Shown here: in pieces, positions 10,552 to 21,600 of the stretch
How positions within the stretch are numbered: the first letter of the stretch is position 1
Layout: each line of letters starts with the position of its first letter
Assembly: GCA_963576735.1 (NCBI GenBank)
Contig: OY755171.1
Location: forward strand, 14,074,001-14,138,000
Reading direction: 5' to 3'
Length of the DNA: 64,000 nucleotides
From: Bedellia somnulentella
Lineage: Eukaryota; Arthropoda; Insecta; Lepidoptera; Bedelliidae
Made by a program: the position numbers and the translations under genes
Notes under the pieces: model-generated
What the model was told of the DNA's origin: nothing
Databases searched by the model: none
What the model saw: the letters and a program-made list of their open reading frames with translations, nothing else

Positions 10552-10789
10552 TTACATATTCTCACGGCTATAAATCCCTAGACGGGGTAGCCAGAGCTAA
10601 GGAATTAGAAATTCCTCAGCCACTTTTGGAAATATAAGTGAGGAAAAGATAGTTAAATAAAGGTAGTTGGTGATGGGCCTCAAACCTCATCACCCAAAAA
10701 TCCCATAAAAGCCCCAATACCGTTAGTCGCCTCTTACGAACACCCACCGGAAGAGGGGTAGTGCTATTCTATGCCAACACTACACAGCA
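10552..10789 (-). mobile_element. SINE-A copy
   Basis: Minus orientation: tail ATTCTCACGGCTATAAATCC at the left, head end CACTACACAGCA at the right. Confidence 0.88.
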
Positions 10790-10799
10790 AGGAAAAAGA

Positions 10800-11075
10800 T
10801 TTATCTAGTGTTTTAACTGCAGAGTTGAAACACTGGGGCACAATACTGCATTTATTTGCCATTTTGCATTACAAAACTATAAAAACTCCATGCGTCCGCA
10901 AGCGTGAGCGGGGCGAATGGCGGGGCTGTGACGTCACATCGTCACTTTGCCCACGCCAACCGCATTTAACTCCGTCGGCCAAAAAGCGCACTTTGAACCT
11001 AAATATTTCAGTAACTTTTCAAGTTCTGATTAGCGTATAAAATAAAAAAAACGTCGGTCAGGTCCATTGTTGGAT
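10800..11075. repeat. Repeat Y (second copy at 52075-52370)
   Basis: Shares, in order with 52075-52370, GTTGAAACACTG, CGTAAGCGTGAGCG-like, GGGGCTGTGACGTCACATCG, AACCTAAATATTTCAG and ACGT(C/T)GGTCAGG. It includes a TGACGTCA palindrome (CRE-like), present in both copies. The class is unknown. Confidence 0.65.
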
Positions 11076-11483
11076 ATTTGGCTAGTCGCACCTCTACGGG
11101 AAGTGCTTTCCAGAATTGAACAGCTGCACATTGAAGGATGAACCGCAGGTTATAAAATAAGATAAGATAAGAGCGCAGATTAAGTTCGTGTGAAGAATGG
11201 AGGTACTGGAAACGCTCTGTTAGATAAGAGGGGGTAGCTGGATGTACTAGGTGGGCATGAATACTTCGCATGCCGAAATTTGGAGCTAAGGCAGACAAAA
11301 TCAAACGTGTGTTGTTTTAAGTTGTTTTATTGTTTCGTTGCATTGGATCAATGAAAAATTCTTTAAGTGCGTGCGAGTTGTGTTTACACTCGTTTCCCAT
11401 AGACTAACACGGGAAACTTTCAAATGTGATTATTCCTCAATAGTAACATCTATCTAAATTTTCTCTTCGTAATAACCTTGTAA

Positions 11484-11503
11484 GAAAGAAAGAAAGAAAG
11501 AAA
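11484..11503. repeat. (GAAA)n microsatellite
   Basis: Short AAAG/GAAA run next to AAACGTTTATTCGCC; probably the tail of a LINE 3' end inserted in the older LINE. Confidence 0.7.
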
Positions 11504-11851
11504 AACGTTTATTCGCCATTTGTAGGCACAAGAAGAACAAGTAACATAATACAAAAAATAATTTACAACTTAATCTTAACAACATTTAAAATAAATTAGA
11601 TATAAAATAAAAATTAATAAAAAACAAAAAAAGAGAATCAATAAAAAACATACAAAAATTTGTCATGCACTTCCCGTGCCACCCGAACAGCGAATTGGTG
11701 CTGTCTCAGCATTTTCTGTGAGCTTTTGACTCACAGAACTGATTTTCAGACAACACCATGGCAGAGTGACATCAGAGGCATCTCACGAAACAGAAATGGC
11801 AGTATTACCTTAATAAACAATTACAAAATAATAATAAAACAATAATATATA

Positions 11852-11854
<3 letters not shown>

Positions 11855-11891
<37 letters not shown>
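11855..11891. repeat. (AT)n microsatellite
   Basis: Alternating AT run between the two LINE remnants. Confidence 0.85.
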
Positions 11892-11894
<3 letters not shown>

Positions 11895-13223
11895 TTATAC
11901 ATCGATCTCACAATATATGATGTCCTTGATGTCTTGAAACATCGTGCAAAATTTGGCTGTGATCGGATCAACCGTTTACACAAGCCTAATACTAAAGTCG
12001 GGGTAAATGGAGCTTCGCTCCAATAAGAGAATGAAGAAGAGAAGTATGGGCGTTTCGGCGGAGTCTAATAGGAAGCCACTTAAGTTTGATACGATAGGCA
12101 GAATCATATTTACGCAATCCAAAAATAAACCGAATGCAGAAGTTTTGTAAGCGCTCCAGTTTGTTAAATTGCTCTTCAGTTAGGTCAAGATAGTAGGTGT
12201 CAGCATAATCGAGAATTGGTAATGTAAGAGATTGTGCTAACGCAATTTGGTCGTAGTGGGGAGTAAATTGCGCAGTCTCCTGACAGAGGGAGCCCGCTGA
12301 TTCAAACATCTTCCGGCATTTAATTTCTAGTTGCTGCACCCAGGAGAAAGTTATATCTATCATTATGCTATGCCTAGATTTCTTATCGTAAGTCTGAGAG
12401 GAATAGTTCTTCCGTCAAATTTCACGGGGGCATAAATTGGTAGTCAATCCTAGAGACAGTGGCGGCGTTAGGGTAGGGCGCGGGTGGGCGACCACCCAGG
12501 GGCGCCGGACAAAACGCGCCGCCGCAGGCCGCGGCGCTGCGCCCCTTTTCGTCCGGCGTCTCTTTCTGATTCTCTATAATTTACCGCAGGCGCCCCCTTA
12601 TAGTTCGCTCGCTCATTGAGCATGGCTTACTGGTGTTTAATTCGAGGTTTTCCGTATTTAAAACTACATACACCTATCGAGAATTTTCCATATTTAAGCA
12701 GAGTTTTACTTTAGGAGATCAATTTAAAAAATATTATACCTGGTAACAGTCATTCAACTTAACCACAAAATATATTAACTTGTTAAAATCATTTTCCCTA
12801 AATTTAGGTACAAATTGTAAAGTTAGCAGCTCTAGAATAGAACGTAGTGTTCAATCGGTTTAATTTCTCGGGAATCCCCGACTTCCCGATCTAAAGAAAC
12901 AATGTGTTTTTCTTTGGTCGGGGATTACCGCGATCTATCTTTTATTGATTTTTGAGGGAGCAGAAACATTACAGAACACAATCATCTTATTGCTTAACAT
13001 AAGTGGACGCTCTTAAATCAATTATTCGATTGTTTTAAAACAAACAAACACAGTAATCATTTAACGTTTTATTTAAAAAGTAGACCAGAAATAGTGTTTA
13101 TGTTTAAGCAACTGCCGTTTAATTTTTGACTGATCACGTCATTGAGTAAGTACAAATTCATTTTTACTACTGTATACTACACACTCCCCTGATAAATAAA
13201 GTACTATGAGATTCAAACGCTAT

Positions 13224-13350
13224 TAGGATAATTCATAATACCTTTTGGAATGAAGCGAAAAATTAGGTCAACTTCGTGATGACTTACAATGCCATCGGTT
13301 GCTGCGGAGTTGACGTAATTTTTCGTTCCATTCCAAAAGGTATTATCCTA
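13224..13350. mobile_element. Short foldback MITE
   Basis: About 45-bp inverted arms: AATACCTTTTGGAATGAAGC and AAAAATTAGGTCAACT at the left pair with AGTTGACGTAATTTTTCGTT and CCATTCCAAAAGGTATT at the right. No coding content. The left arm has a 6-bp insertion near 13231. Confidence 0.75.
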
Positions 13351-13447
13351 AAAGCATCTGAACCGGATAGTTTAAAATATATTAAAATAACAGATAATTA
13401 TTGAAATTGGCTCCAGGCTCTCTACCCTTGTAACAATATAATTGTTA

Positions 13448-13871
13448 TACAGGGTGGAAATTTGTAATAGAATCAATCGTTAGGGTCAATTATAAGGATG
13501 AAATCTCTCTTACAAACTCCATAAATTAAATGAAAGGAAAACAATAAAATCTTAAATTATTTTAAATATTTACAAAAAATGGTATACTAACTAATGAGTA
13601 AAAGTGCTTGACCCATTAAATTAAAAATAGAAGTTTGTTAGAGATATTTCATCCTTATAATTGACCCTAACGATCGATGCAAAGAAAGTACAGGGTGCAA
13701 CTTTTACAGACTTTAGTCGGTTCTATCACAGGGAACGGCAAGCGAATTTTTAAAATGTTTGAAAGTAGTTTTCTTTCTGTTCAAAAATAAATGAATGTTT
13801 TCTTTGAGCAAACTATCTACAGTATTAAGAGTAATTTCACTTCAGGTGGCGTTACAAAATTCCACCCTGTA
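13448..13871. mobile_element. Tc1/mariner-type MITE, TA TSD
   Basis: Termini TACAGGGTGGAAATTTGTAA and TTACAAAATTCCACCCTGTA are inverted copies, flanked by TA on both sides (13446-13447, 13872-13873). A second inner inverted pair (GTTAGGGTCAATTATAAGGA with TCCTTATAATTGACCCTAAC) lies at about 13480-13500 and 13650-13670. No transposase. Confidence 0.85.
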
Positions 13872-13927
13872 TATAACTTTGTGTAATTGTTGTAACTTGG
13901 TGGCGTGCAATGTAAATAAATAAATAA

Positions 13928-14172
13928 CATACATACATATACTCACGGCTATAAATCCTCTGAAGGGGTAGCCAGAGCTAGGGAATTTAAAATTCCTCAC
14001 CCACTTTTGGAAGTTTCGTGGGAAAAAGATGGTGAAATAAAGGTTGTTGGTAATGGGTCTCCAACCTCATCGCCCAAAAATCCCTTAAGAGCCCCAATAC
14101 CGTTAGTCGCCTCTTAAATACACCCTCCAGAAGAAATGGGGTAGTGTTATTTTAAGCCGACACTACACAGCT
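13928..14172 (-). mobile_element. SINE-A copy inside the hAT
   Basis: Minus orientation: ACATACATATACTCACGGCT at the left and GACACTACACAGCT at the right. Flanks are AAATAAATA-like on both sides, a probable but imprecise TSD. Confidence 0.88.
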
Positions 14173-14381
14173 ACAAATAAATATAAGTAGCAAAATATAA
14201 ATAAATAAATACTATATTTTTCGCTCTCTGCTATCTATCTATTAATATTTATAACATTTGTTCATATGTTTAAACGTTTAGGCAGCATAATTTCTGGAAT
14301 GTGAATAGTAACTAAGTTTTATTGTAATCAATATATTTTAAGAAATGTTTCGACTGAACCGTTGACACATATTTCATTTTT

Positions 14382-16978
14382 TTGCAGTGTTTATTGATAA
14401 CTACTACTTGGTACAAAATGTCTGAACACTGTGATCTCATGAAAAGAAAACCATCTGGGTCAGAATACAGGAAACGGAAAGCAGAAAAAGAAAAGAATTT
14501 TCAGAAAACAAAGAAGTTTATGAATATAGATAAATATATAACAACAACAAATCAAGACTTGAATGTGGCATCGACATGTGCAATACAAACGAATGCATCG
14601 CCAGTGGAGCCTCTGTCTGGCATGTCAGATGGAAAAGCTACTCAAGATATTGTGGATGAAAAATCCCCAAGTGATGGAGCAAGTTGTACTACGATTGGAT
14701 GGATAGGATTGGATAGGATGAATCTGTTATTTATGTACAGCAAATACATGTAGATGATTGATACTGTTGTCCCGAATATAGCGGATCCAGCTAATTGGCC
14801 TCTTATTCGAAATAGCAAAATAATCGATTATATAATAACTAGTGGCCAACTGCAAACTCACTGTGATGATTATCCGAAAAATGATACAGGACGACATTTC
14901 TCTAATTCTCATTTCATGAAAAAACTAGCAAACAATGAAACAATTCAGCGTCGTTGGTTAGTATACTCCATTTCCAAGGATCGAGTTTATTGTTTTTGTT
15001 GCCGGCTTTTTAATAGTAGCTCAACGTTGAGTTTAGTCTATGAAGGATATAACGACTGGAAACACTTGTCTGATCAGTTAAAAACTCACGAGAATAGCAC
15101 TTCACATAAAAAGTTTTACCTTTCATGGATTGAAACTAAACTACGTTTAAAAATAGGCAAAACAATAGATGAGCAAGAGCAACATTTAATCAAAAAGGAA
15201 ACTACAAGATGGAATAATGTTTTGTCGCGATTGATGCACATTACACTTTATTTAGCTGAAAATAATATTGCGTTCAGAGGTAGTTCTGAAAAATTATATA
15301 CGCCAAATAACGGAAAGTTTTTCGGCTTAGTACAATTACTAGCCAAATTTGATCCAGTTATGCAGGAGCACTTGCGATTAGCTATGAAGGGTGATACAGA
15401 CCATTACTGAATGAATTAATAGAGCTGATGGGTGAAAAAGTGAAGTCGGAAATCATATCACGCGCGAAGAAATCAAAATATTATTCTATTATGGCTGTCT
15501 GTACACCAGACATTAGTCACGTAGAACAACTTTCACTGACAATACGATTCGTTGACTTATCATCAAATGATGATAAAATATCAGTAAAAGAGTATTTCGT
15601 CGAATTTTTACCTGTAAATGAGTCGACTGGTGAAAAACTAACTGAAGTGATTATTGATGTTTTAAATAAACACGGACTTGAATTAAACGACTGTAGGGGT
15701 CAGGGTTATGACAACGGGGCAAATATGAAAGGGAAAAATGTTGGTGTTCAAAAGAGAATTCTAGACATAAATCCTTTAGCTGTTTATGTACCTTGTGGCT
15801 GTCATAGCTATAATCTCGTACTATGCGATGCCGCTAAGACTTCCGTAAAATCAGTTACTTTGTTTGGGGTACTTCAGAGGTTGTTCACATTGTTTTCAGC
15901 TTCTGTTCATCGATGGAAAATTCTAACTGATAGCCTGGGATTATATACTATAAAAAAGCTCAGTGACACACGTTGGGAAGCTAGAATAAGCAGTGTCAAA
16001 GCAGTTCGTTATCAAATTAGTGCGATCTATGACGCTTTAATTATTTTGGCAATTGAAACTCAGAAAACTGATGTTCAAGTCTCTCATGAGGCTACTACTC
16101 TAGCTGAACAATTAAAAGATTACAGTTTCATAGTTTCATTGGTTATTAGGTATGACATACTTTTTCAAATTAACGTCGTTAGTAAATCTCTACAATCACC
16201 AGATATAAATATCAGTCAATGCACAGAAATGTTGAAAAAATGCTGCACTTTCTTGGAAGAATATAGAAATACGGGCTTTAAAAGCGCTATTTTAACTGCA
16301 AAAGAATTGGCTGAAGAACTGGAAGTAGAACCTGTTTTTAGAGCCACAAAAAGAGTTCGATTTGTTAAGCGTCAAGCTGATGAAACTGCCCGCGACGAGC
16401 CTATTGTTTTTCCTGAAAAGAAATTTGAGCTAGAATTTTTTAACTCTCTCTTGGACGCTACATTAATTTCAGTTAAAGAACGTTTTGAACAGTTAAATGA
16501 GTGCTCGGATTGCTGGTCTTTTTTATACAATATTAAACAGATTCCTGAAAAACCTGACCTTGTGAAACTCTGTAGTGATCTTCAATTAAAATTAACTGTT
16601 GATGCTAAATCAGATATAGATGGTTGTATGTTGTGTGATGAACTGATAAGCCTGAAATCTTTTTTGCTTGGTCAGAATGTGGCTTCCCCTGCTTATGTTT
16701 TAAATTGTATTTAAGATCGCAACTTACAGGAATTGTATCCAAATATATGGATAGCATTGCGAATATTACTGACTATACCTGTAACGATTGCCAGTGGGGA
16801 AAGGAGTTTTTCTAAGCTGAAGCTGATTAAAACATATCTGCGATCGACAATTTCTCAATCTAGATTAACAAACCTAGCAACTTTGTCAATCGAAAATGAA
16901 ATTGCAGAAAACATAGACTTTGAATGTCTAATAAAAGAGTTTGCCGATAGAAAGGCCAGAAAAGTGAAATTTTATTAG
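14382..16978 (+). pseudogene. hAT transposase (ZMYM/TTF zinc-finger type), broken
   Basis: Coding remnants of a DNA transposase. The basic N-terminus (14382-14753) is followed by an in-frame TAG. 14754-15410 carries the TTF-type zinc-finger region (DPANWPLIRN, YCFCCRLFNSS, WKHLSDQLKTHENS with the expected Cys/His). After a frameshift with lost codons near 15410-15428, 15428-16714 carries the RNase-H-like catalytic region (GQGYDNGANMKGKNVGVQ, CGCHSYNLVLCDAAK, LSDTRWEARISSVKA). A stop TAA at 16712-16714 precedes the C-terminal hAT dimerisation domain (IPVTIASGERSFSKLKLIKT, SRLTNLATLSIE; 16733-16978). Two stops and one frameshift make it non-functional as read. Order and motifs fit hAT transposases related to the ZMYM1-like group. 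Confidence 0.9.
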
Positions 16979-17121
16979 TTTATTATACGATTTTTTTTAA
17001 TAGATGGTTATTTCATTGTACTCATTGTCTTTTTTCGTAAGTGATTAAATTGCAGTTAGGGGGCGCCGAAGAAATCTCGCCCAAGGACGCTATTAGTGCT
17101 AAAACCGGCACTGCCTAGAGA

Positions 17122-17560
17122 CATAACGAGTACAAGAGCTACCGACTAAAATTCTATGTGTTTTATTAGGATTGAACTTCAGCTCATATACCGCACTCCA
17201 TTGCAAAATTTGTTCTAAATCTTTATCAGTCTAACTAATGGATATATTTCATTGGTCAATATTACCCTGTGTACAGATTTGAAGATCATCTGATAAAGGT
17301 GGTAGGAAGAAGTGAGTTTATGAGAAATATTGTTAATGAAAAATGCAAATAGGAGAACAGACAGTACACCACCTTGCGGAACACCGGCAGTTATCTCCAT
17401 ATATTGTAATCTGTGGTTAACTCACGCCAAGGAGAGAACGAATCGTCAATGCGAATGCGCTGCTGGCGCACTAGTAAATAACTACGAAACCAGTCAATCC
17501 CCTTAGGAGATATGTTAGGAGAACCAATATCATAATATGCAGAGTAAAAAAATCTACCTA
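17122..17560 (-). pseudogene. Degenerate LINE, 5' half
   Basis: Minus strand: ITAGVPQGGVLSVLLFAFF (RT motif B) then a decayed YADD region and KFNPNKTHRILVGSS. It runs into the hAT TSD at 17121 and resumes at 12448. Further 5' sequence fades out near 17560. Confidence 0.8.
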
Positions 17561-18600
17561 ATATTTGAAGCGTAAATTTATGTTTAAGAAATTGATGACG
17601 ATGATGTTAATATACTTTTTTTTAAATGTAGCCCTAATTTTTATTCTACATTATAAACAATGAGTACCAAGTACCTACATGGTAGTAGAGCATGCAACTA
17701 TTCTACCTAAAGAATTTATAAAACAACAGGAAATAATTCATTCATAATCGAGGAGGTTATGATGCCATAATTGATCTTTTCACAAACACCTTTATAGGAT
17801 ACAGGTGTTACTAGGCCTTTCAGAGCAGAAATGTCCACCCTGGAGATACATCAAATCCATACTAAAACACACTGCCCCTGGTACTGGTAAACAAAGGCCC
17901 ACTGAGCTTATTACAGTAAAAAAAACGTTTTTTAGTTTATTAACTACATACATACATACATATTCTCACGCCGTTAGTTCCCATTGGGGTAGGCAGAGAC
18001 TATCGATCGCCACTTTATTAACTAGTTTGTCAAAAATAACGCTAGGGGATTGAAATGCAATTTAAATTACCTAAAAATGTAATAAAGTGATGAATAGCAG
18101 ACAAAACAAACTTATAATTATATGCCAACATTATAATTATTTTTTGTAAAATCCCTTCTTTACGGCCCCCAAACCAATATTTAAACGGGGCCTCTCCAAG
18201 GCACGCTACATCACTGAAATTAGAATAACCTATGGTGCACCTACAATGCAACTTAGGAAAATTGGTTTGCCTCAACAAACGTATAAAACGTTATAATTAT
18301 AAAAATTAAAATTAAAATGGTTATTCTTTTTAATTCGTTCTTAATTAATTATTTTCGTGTACATTTTTCTAGAATAAGTTCGTTTTATATTAATAAATAT
18401 ATTTCAACGTTACTATAGGTTAAATTGAAAAGAGCTCAAGACATTCATACGGTCGGCTCGTAATAAAATAGTATATAATAAATATTAGGTGTGGATTGGT
18501 CAATAAGAGTAAAAAACTTCCCAATATTTTATTGTATGTATTCATTATTATATTATTGAATAACTTACCTATAACTTATTTTAAAATAAACTAATTTACT
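17561..18600. other. Spacer, mostly unrecognised
   Basis: Apart from the 68-bp RTE tail at 17946-18013, I see only AT-rich sequence without a supported exon. Confidence 0.4.
17946..18013 (-). mobile_element. 68-bp RTE 3' end with 10-bp TSD
   Basis: Only the last ~68 bp of an RTE: tail ACATACATACATATTCTCAC, CGCCGTTAGTTCCCATTGGG, CAGAGACTATCGATCGCCAC. The TSD TTTATTAACT lies at 17936-17945 and 18014-18023. An extreme 5' truncation. Confidence 0.85.
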
Positions 18601-18690
18601 ATTTTATATGATGTGAAAAGCAGTTTTTTTTTATTATGGCTCATTTTTTAAAATGACCGCTTTGTCTTCACTTGCATTTTCAACAACAAA

Positions 18691-21600
18691 TTAGCAAGTG
18701 TTTGTCAGCCAGCTTGTTTGAGTTAAGTTCGTTGTTGTAGAACAAAACGAAGTTGCAACTGGAGTAATCGCAGGAAAGGCGACAATTCTTAGATCTCCAG
18801 CTGAAGACATTTGAAGTGCGTTGCTGACTCTTATCCCGGACAAAGTATAACCTGGAACCTGCGTATCACCAGTTATTGGGTTACTGGTGGAGCACCGAGC
18901 CTTGGCCAAAATACACGACGTAACGTTTTCATAAAACCTAACATTATCTTCATCTATTGTTAGATTGATTCCGGTCCTAGCTTCTCTGGTACATTGAGTG
19001 ATCTGAAAATAAATAAAAACAGAGAAATAATACTGATGTGTAGTATCGGCTTAGCAATATTCTATTCCTTTGTGAGTTCTTAAGAGGTGCCTTAGGGTAT
19101 AGGGGCATTTAAAGAAATTTTGGGCGATGCTGTTAGAGACACCAACGAACTTCATTTTACAATTTTGCCGCTACTCAAATTCCAAAAGTAGCTAATTAAT
19201 GTTTTTTTCTGTAGCTCTGGCTACCACTTCTAGGGATTTATAGCCTTGATTATATGTATCTATGTAATTAAACTGATATTTATATACAGGATGGCCCATT
19301 AAGATCGGTCAGAATGGTTGTTGAAACCAGAAGGCCTAGGCTAACAGATCGGTTATTTATTTAAGTCTTAAATTTTAAGACATCATTTTACACAGTAAAA
19401 TTTATTAAATATAAACTACACAATGTAAAAGTAAATCAATAGCTCCAGTTTAGATAACTCAAATAAGTACAAGATTTTCTTTATACTTAATTCAATGACA
19501 GTCAAATAAAATAGCTTTTATGAGTTTTAGTTTCAGATTTTCACATACCGACCTCTCTAAAAAGGCCAACCGGTATATGTACTTTTACATGTCAAAAAAA
19601 ACTGATTAACGTAAAATTAAATAAACCCATAAAATAAATTATTAAACATTTACGATAATTTTACATAGATCAAGTTAGCCCAAAAGTGCGATGTATTGAC
19701 TTGTGGTATGGGATACTATACTGGATACCAAGACTAGTGGCAGACGTAGAAATCAAATGGTCTTTTTCGAGAGCGCATCTACTATTTGCCACAACTGAAT
19801 TCAGCTGCAAGGACCCGGAAGCTGCTGCACCAGATCGCGGAAAGTGGAGATCTCTTCTTCGGGCCCTATATCCCTGCTGAGGCATAACAGGACTACATCA
19901 TCATCACCTGCCACAAGTCTTTAGTTACAGTATATCTAAGTTAAGAAAGTTTCTCCCCTCCCTTTTACAATATCGAAACGAAATAAAAGACCTTTAACTT
20001 GAAGACATTTGGATAACTATTGTACAACATTCCTAGAGTACCTTAGCATATAACGTAAACTTTATTTTATTACTTGCCAAATTCACGGAGTTAACTCGCC
20101 GTAAACATCTAACAAAATCGCAATAGCCCATATAGCATCCCGCTGTTAGGACATTCAATGCGGATGATGCTAATGCCTGAAATTTAAAAATTATCTATCA
20201 AAATCACTGTTCAAGAAGACCAACTGGGAACTAAAGCTTATTAAAAAAATGTAGGAGATGGCCGATATGTTAGCAGAGCAACCTATAAGTAACACGTATT
20301 TAGTTCACCGCCTTTTCACCATGCTGCTACCAGAAGTATATGAAACTTTGTTGCCGAATTAGTTTTAATTGCTATTTTATATTTACCTATGTGTATTAGT
20401 GTATGTGATTTGTAAACTTAGGTAATAATACCGATTTGAATCAGTAATTAATTGGAAGTTTACATGAAGTTTCTCAAAAATATTTGTATTTCTGGGAATA
20501 GTTCGTATATATTTACCGCCAAACTTCTTGCACATGTAGCGTAAGAAGTGTTTTCAAAATACTGTTGTGCGCAAACACTCAAACCAGTCAACTCTTGAGG
20601 ACCCTGTAACGAAATATTGGGTACTTGTGATCATTGGGATAAACAAAAATTTAAAAACACAAATCATTGCAAGATACGCTTAGCTGTGTAGTGTCGGCTT
20701 AGAGTATCACTACCCCACTTCTTCCCATGGATGTACATAAGAGGTATCTGAGGGTATTGGGGCTTTTTAAGGGATTTAGGGCCATGCGGCTGGAGACCTA
20801 TCACCAAGAACCTTTATTTTACAATCTTTTCCTTACTTAACTTCCAAAAGTGGCTGAAAAAATTCCAATTTCATAACTCGGTTTACCCATTATAGCGATT
20901 TATAGCCGTGAGTATGTGTAAACCTGTATCCTAGAATCTAAAATCCCGCGTTAGAAGTACACATTATTTGAAAATCTACACGGAACTGTACAATGAATAA
21001 ATACATGTTATCATCAAATTTGTCTACGTGGTTATTGGGAATGGTTGTCAATTCCTTGAGGCATTTATTCTACCAATGATTTATAAAATTATGTATATTG
21101 ATAAATAAAAGATGTTATTAAAGGAAAGAAAAATTTCGACACTGGCGAGAAACACGTCGAAGCCGCATATCAGCCAAATCAAGGCATTGCTGTATCCTTT
21201 AAGCATTTTGAACTGGTTGTGTAAAAGGCATATATACGGCTATACGGCTACTATACGGCTTATTTGGGCACAAATTTTACGGCTTTAGAACGTACATTGG
21301 CATTTGCATGAGTTAATTACGGCTAACGGCCGTAAAAAAACATTATATTGGACAATGAAAAGGCGAATGGCCGTAAAAGAGCATTTTTTGCTTCAAACAA
21401 CATGCCAAAGGCCGCAAAAAAGCACTGCTGTTGTCAAAATACGGGCCAACGGCATTAGAAAAGACTCATAATGGTCATTCAAAGGGCCAATAGCATTGTA
21501 TCTGTCAAATATACGGCCAACGGCATGAAACTATTTTTACAGTGTCATTGCAAAATTATCTCTAACACCACGGCAAAGGTGATATTGTCAATTAAACGTT

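Larger units (their letters stand above)
11008..12448 (-). pseudogene. Degenerate LINE, 3' half
   Basis: Minus-strand remnants of a jockey/CR1-like reverse transcriptase C-terminal region. 12363-11992 reads [42 protein letters not shown] and [13 protein letters not shown]. 11304-11008 reads TPSYLTERFQYL and FWKALPVEVRLA. The same family is better preserved at 58675-57450. It is broken by frameshifts and by a GAAA-tailed insertion about 11484-11890 (another LINE-like 3' end, ATTCGCC near 11511). Its 5' half continues at 17122-17560 on the other side of the hAT element. Order and frame match across the gap. Confidence 0.82.
12457..17113 (+). mobile_element. hAT transposon with 8-bp TSD, defective
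   Basis: The 8-mer CCTAGAGA is duplicated exactly at 12449-12456 and 17114-17121. The ends are inverted: CAGTGGCGGCGTTAG at the left, and CAGTGCCGGTTTTAGCAC reading inward from the right. Removing 12457-17121 restores a continuous LINE reading frame, which confirms the boundaries. Inside are a transposase pseudogene (about 14382-16978), two MITEs (13224-13350 and 13448-13871) and a SINE-A (13928-14172). About 1.7 kb between the left end and the transposase has no other recognisable content apart from a GC-rich subterminal block at 12460-12560. Confidence 0.95.

Noticed and set aside
14382..16978. Host ZMYM-type gene
   Set aside because: It lies within perfect hAT ends and TSD and is broken by stops and a frameshift, so it is the element's own transposase.
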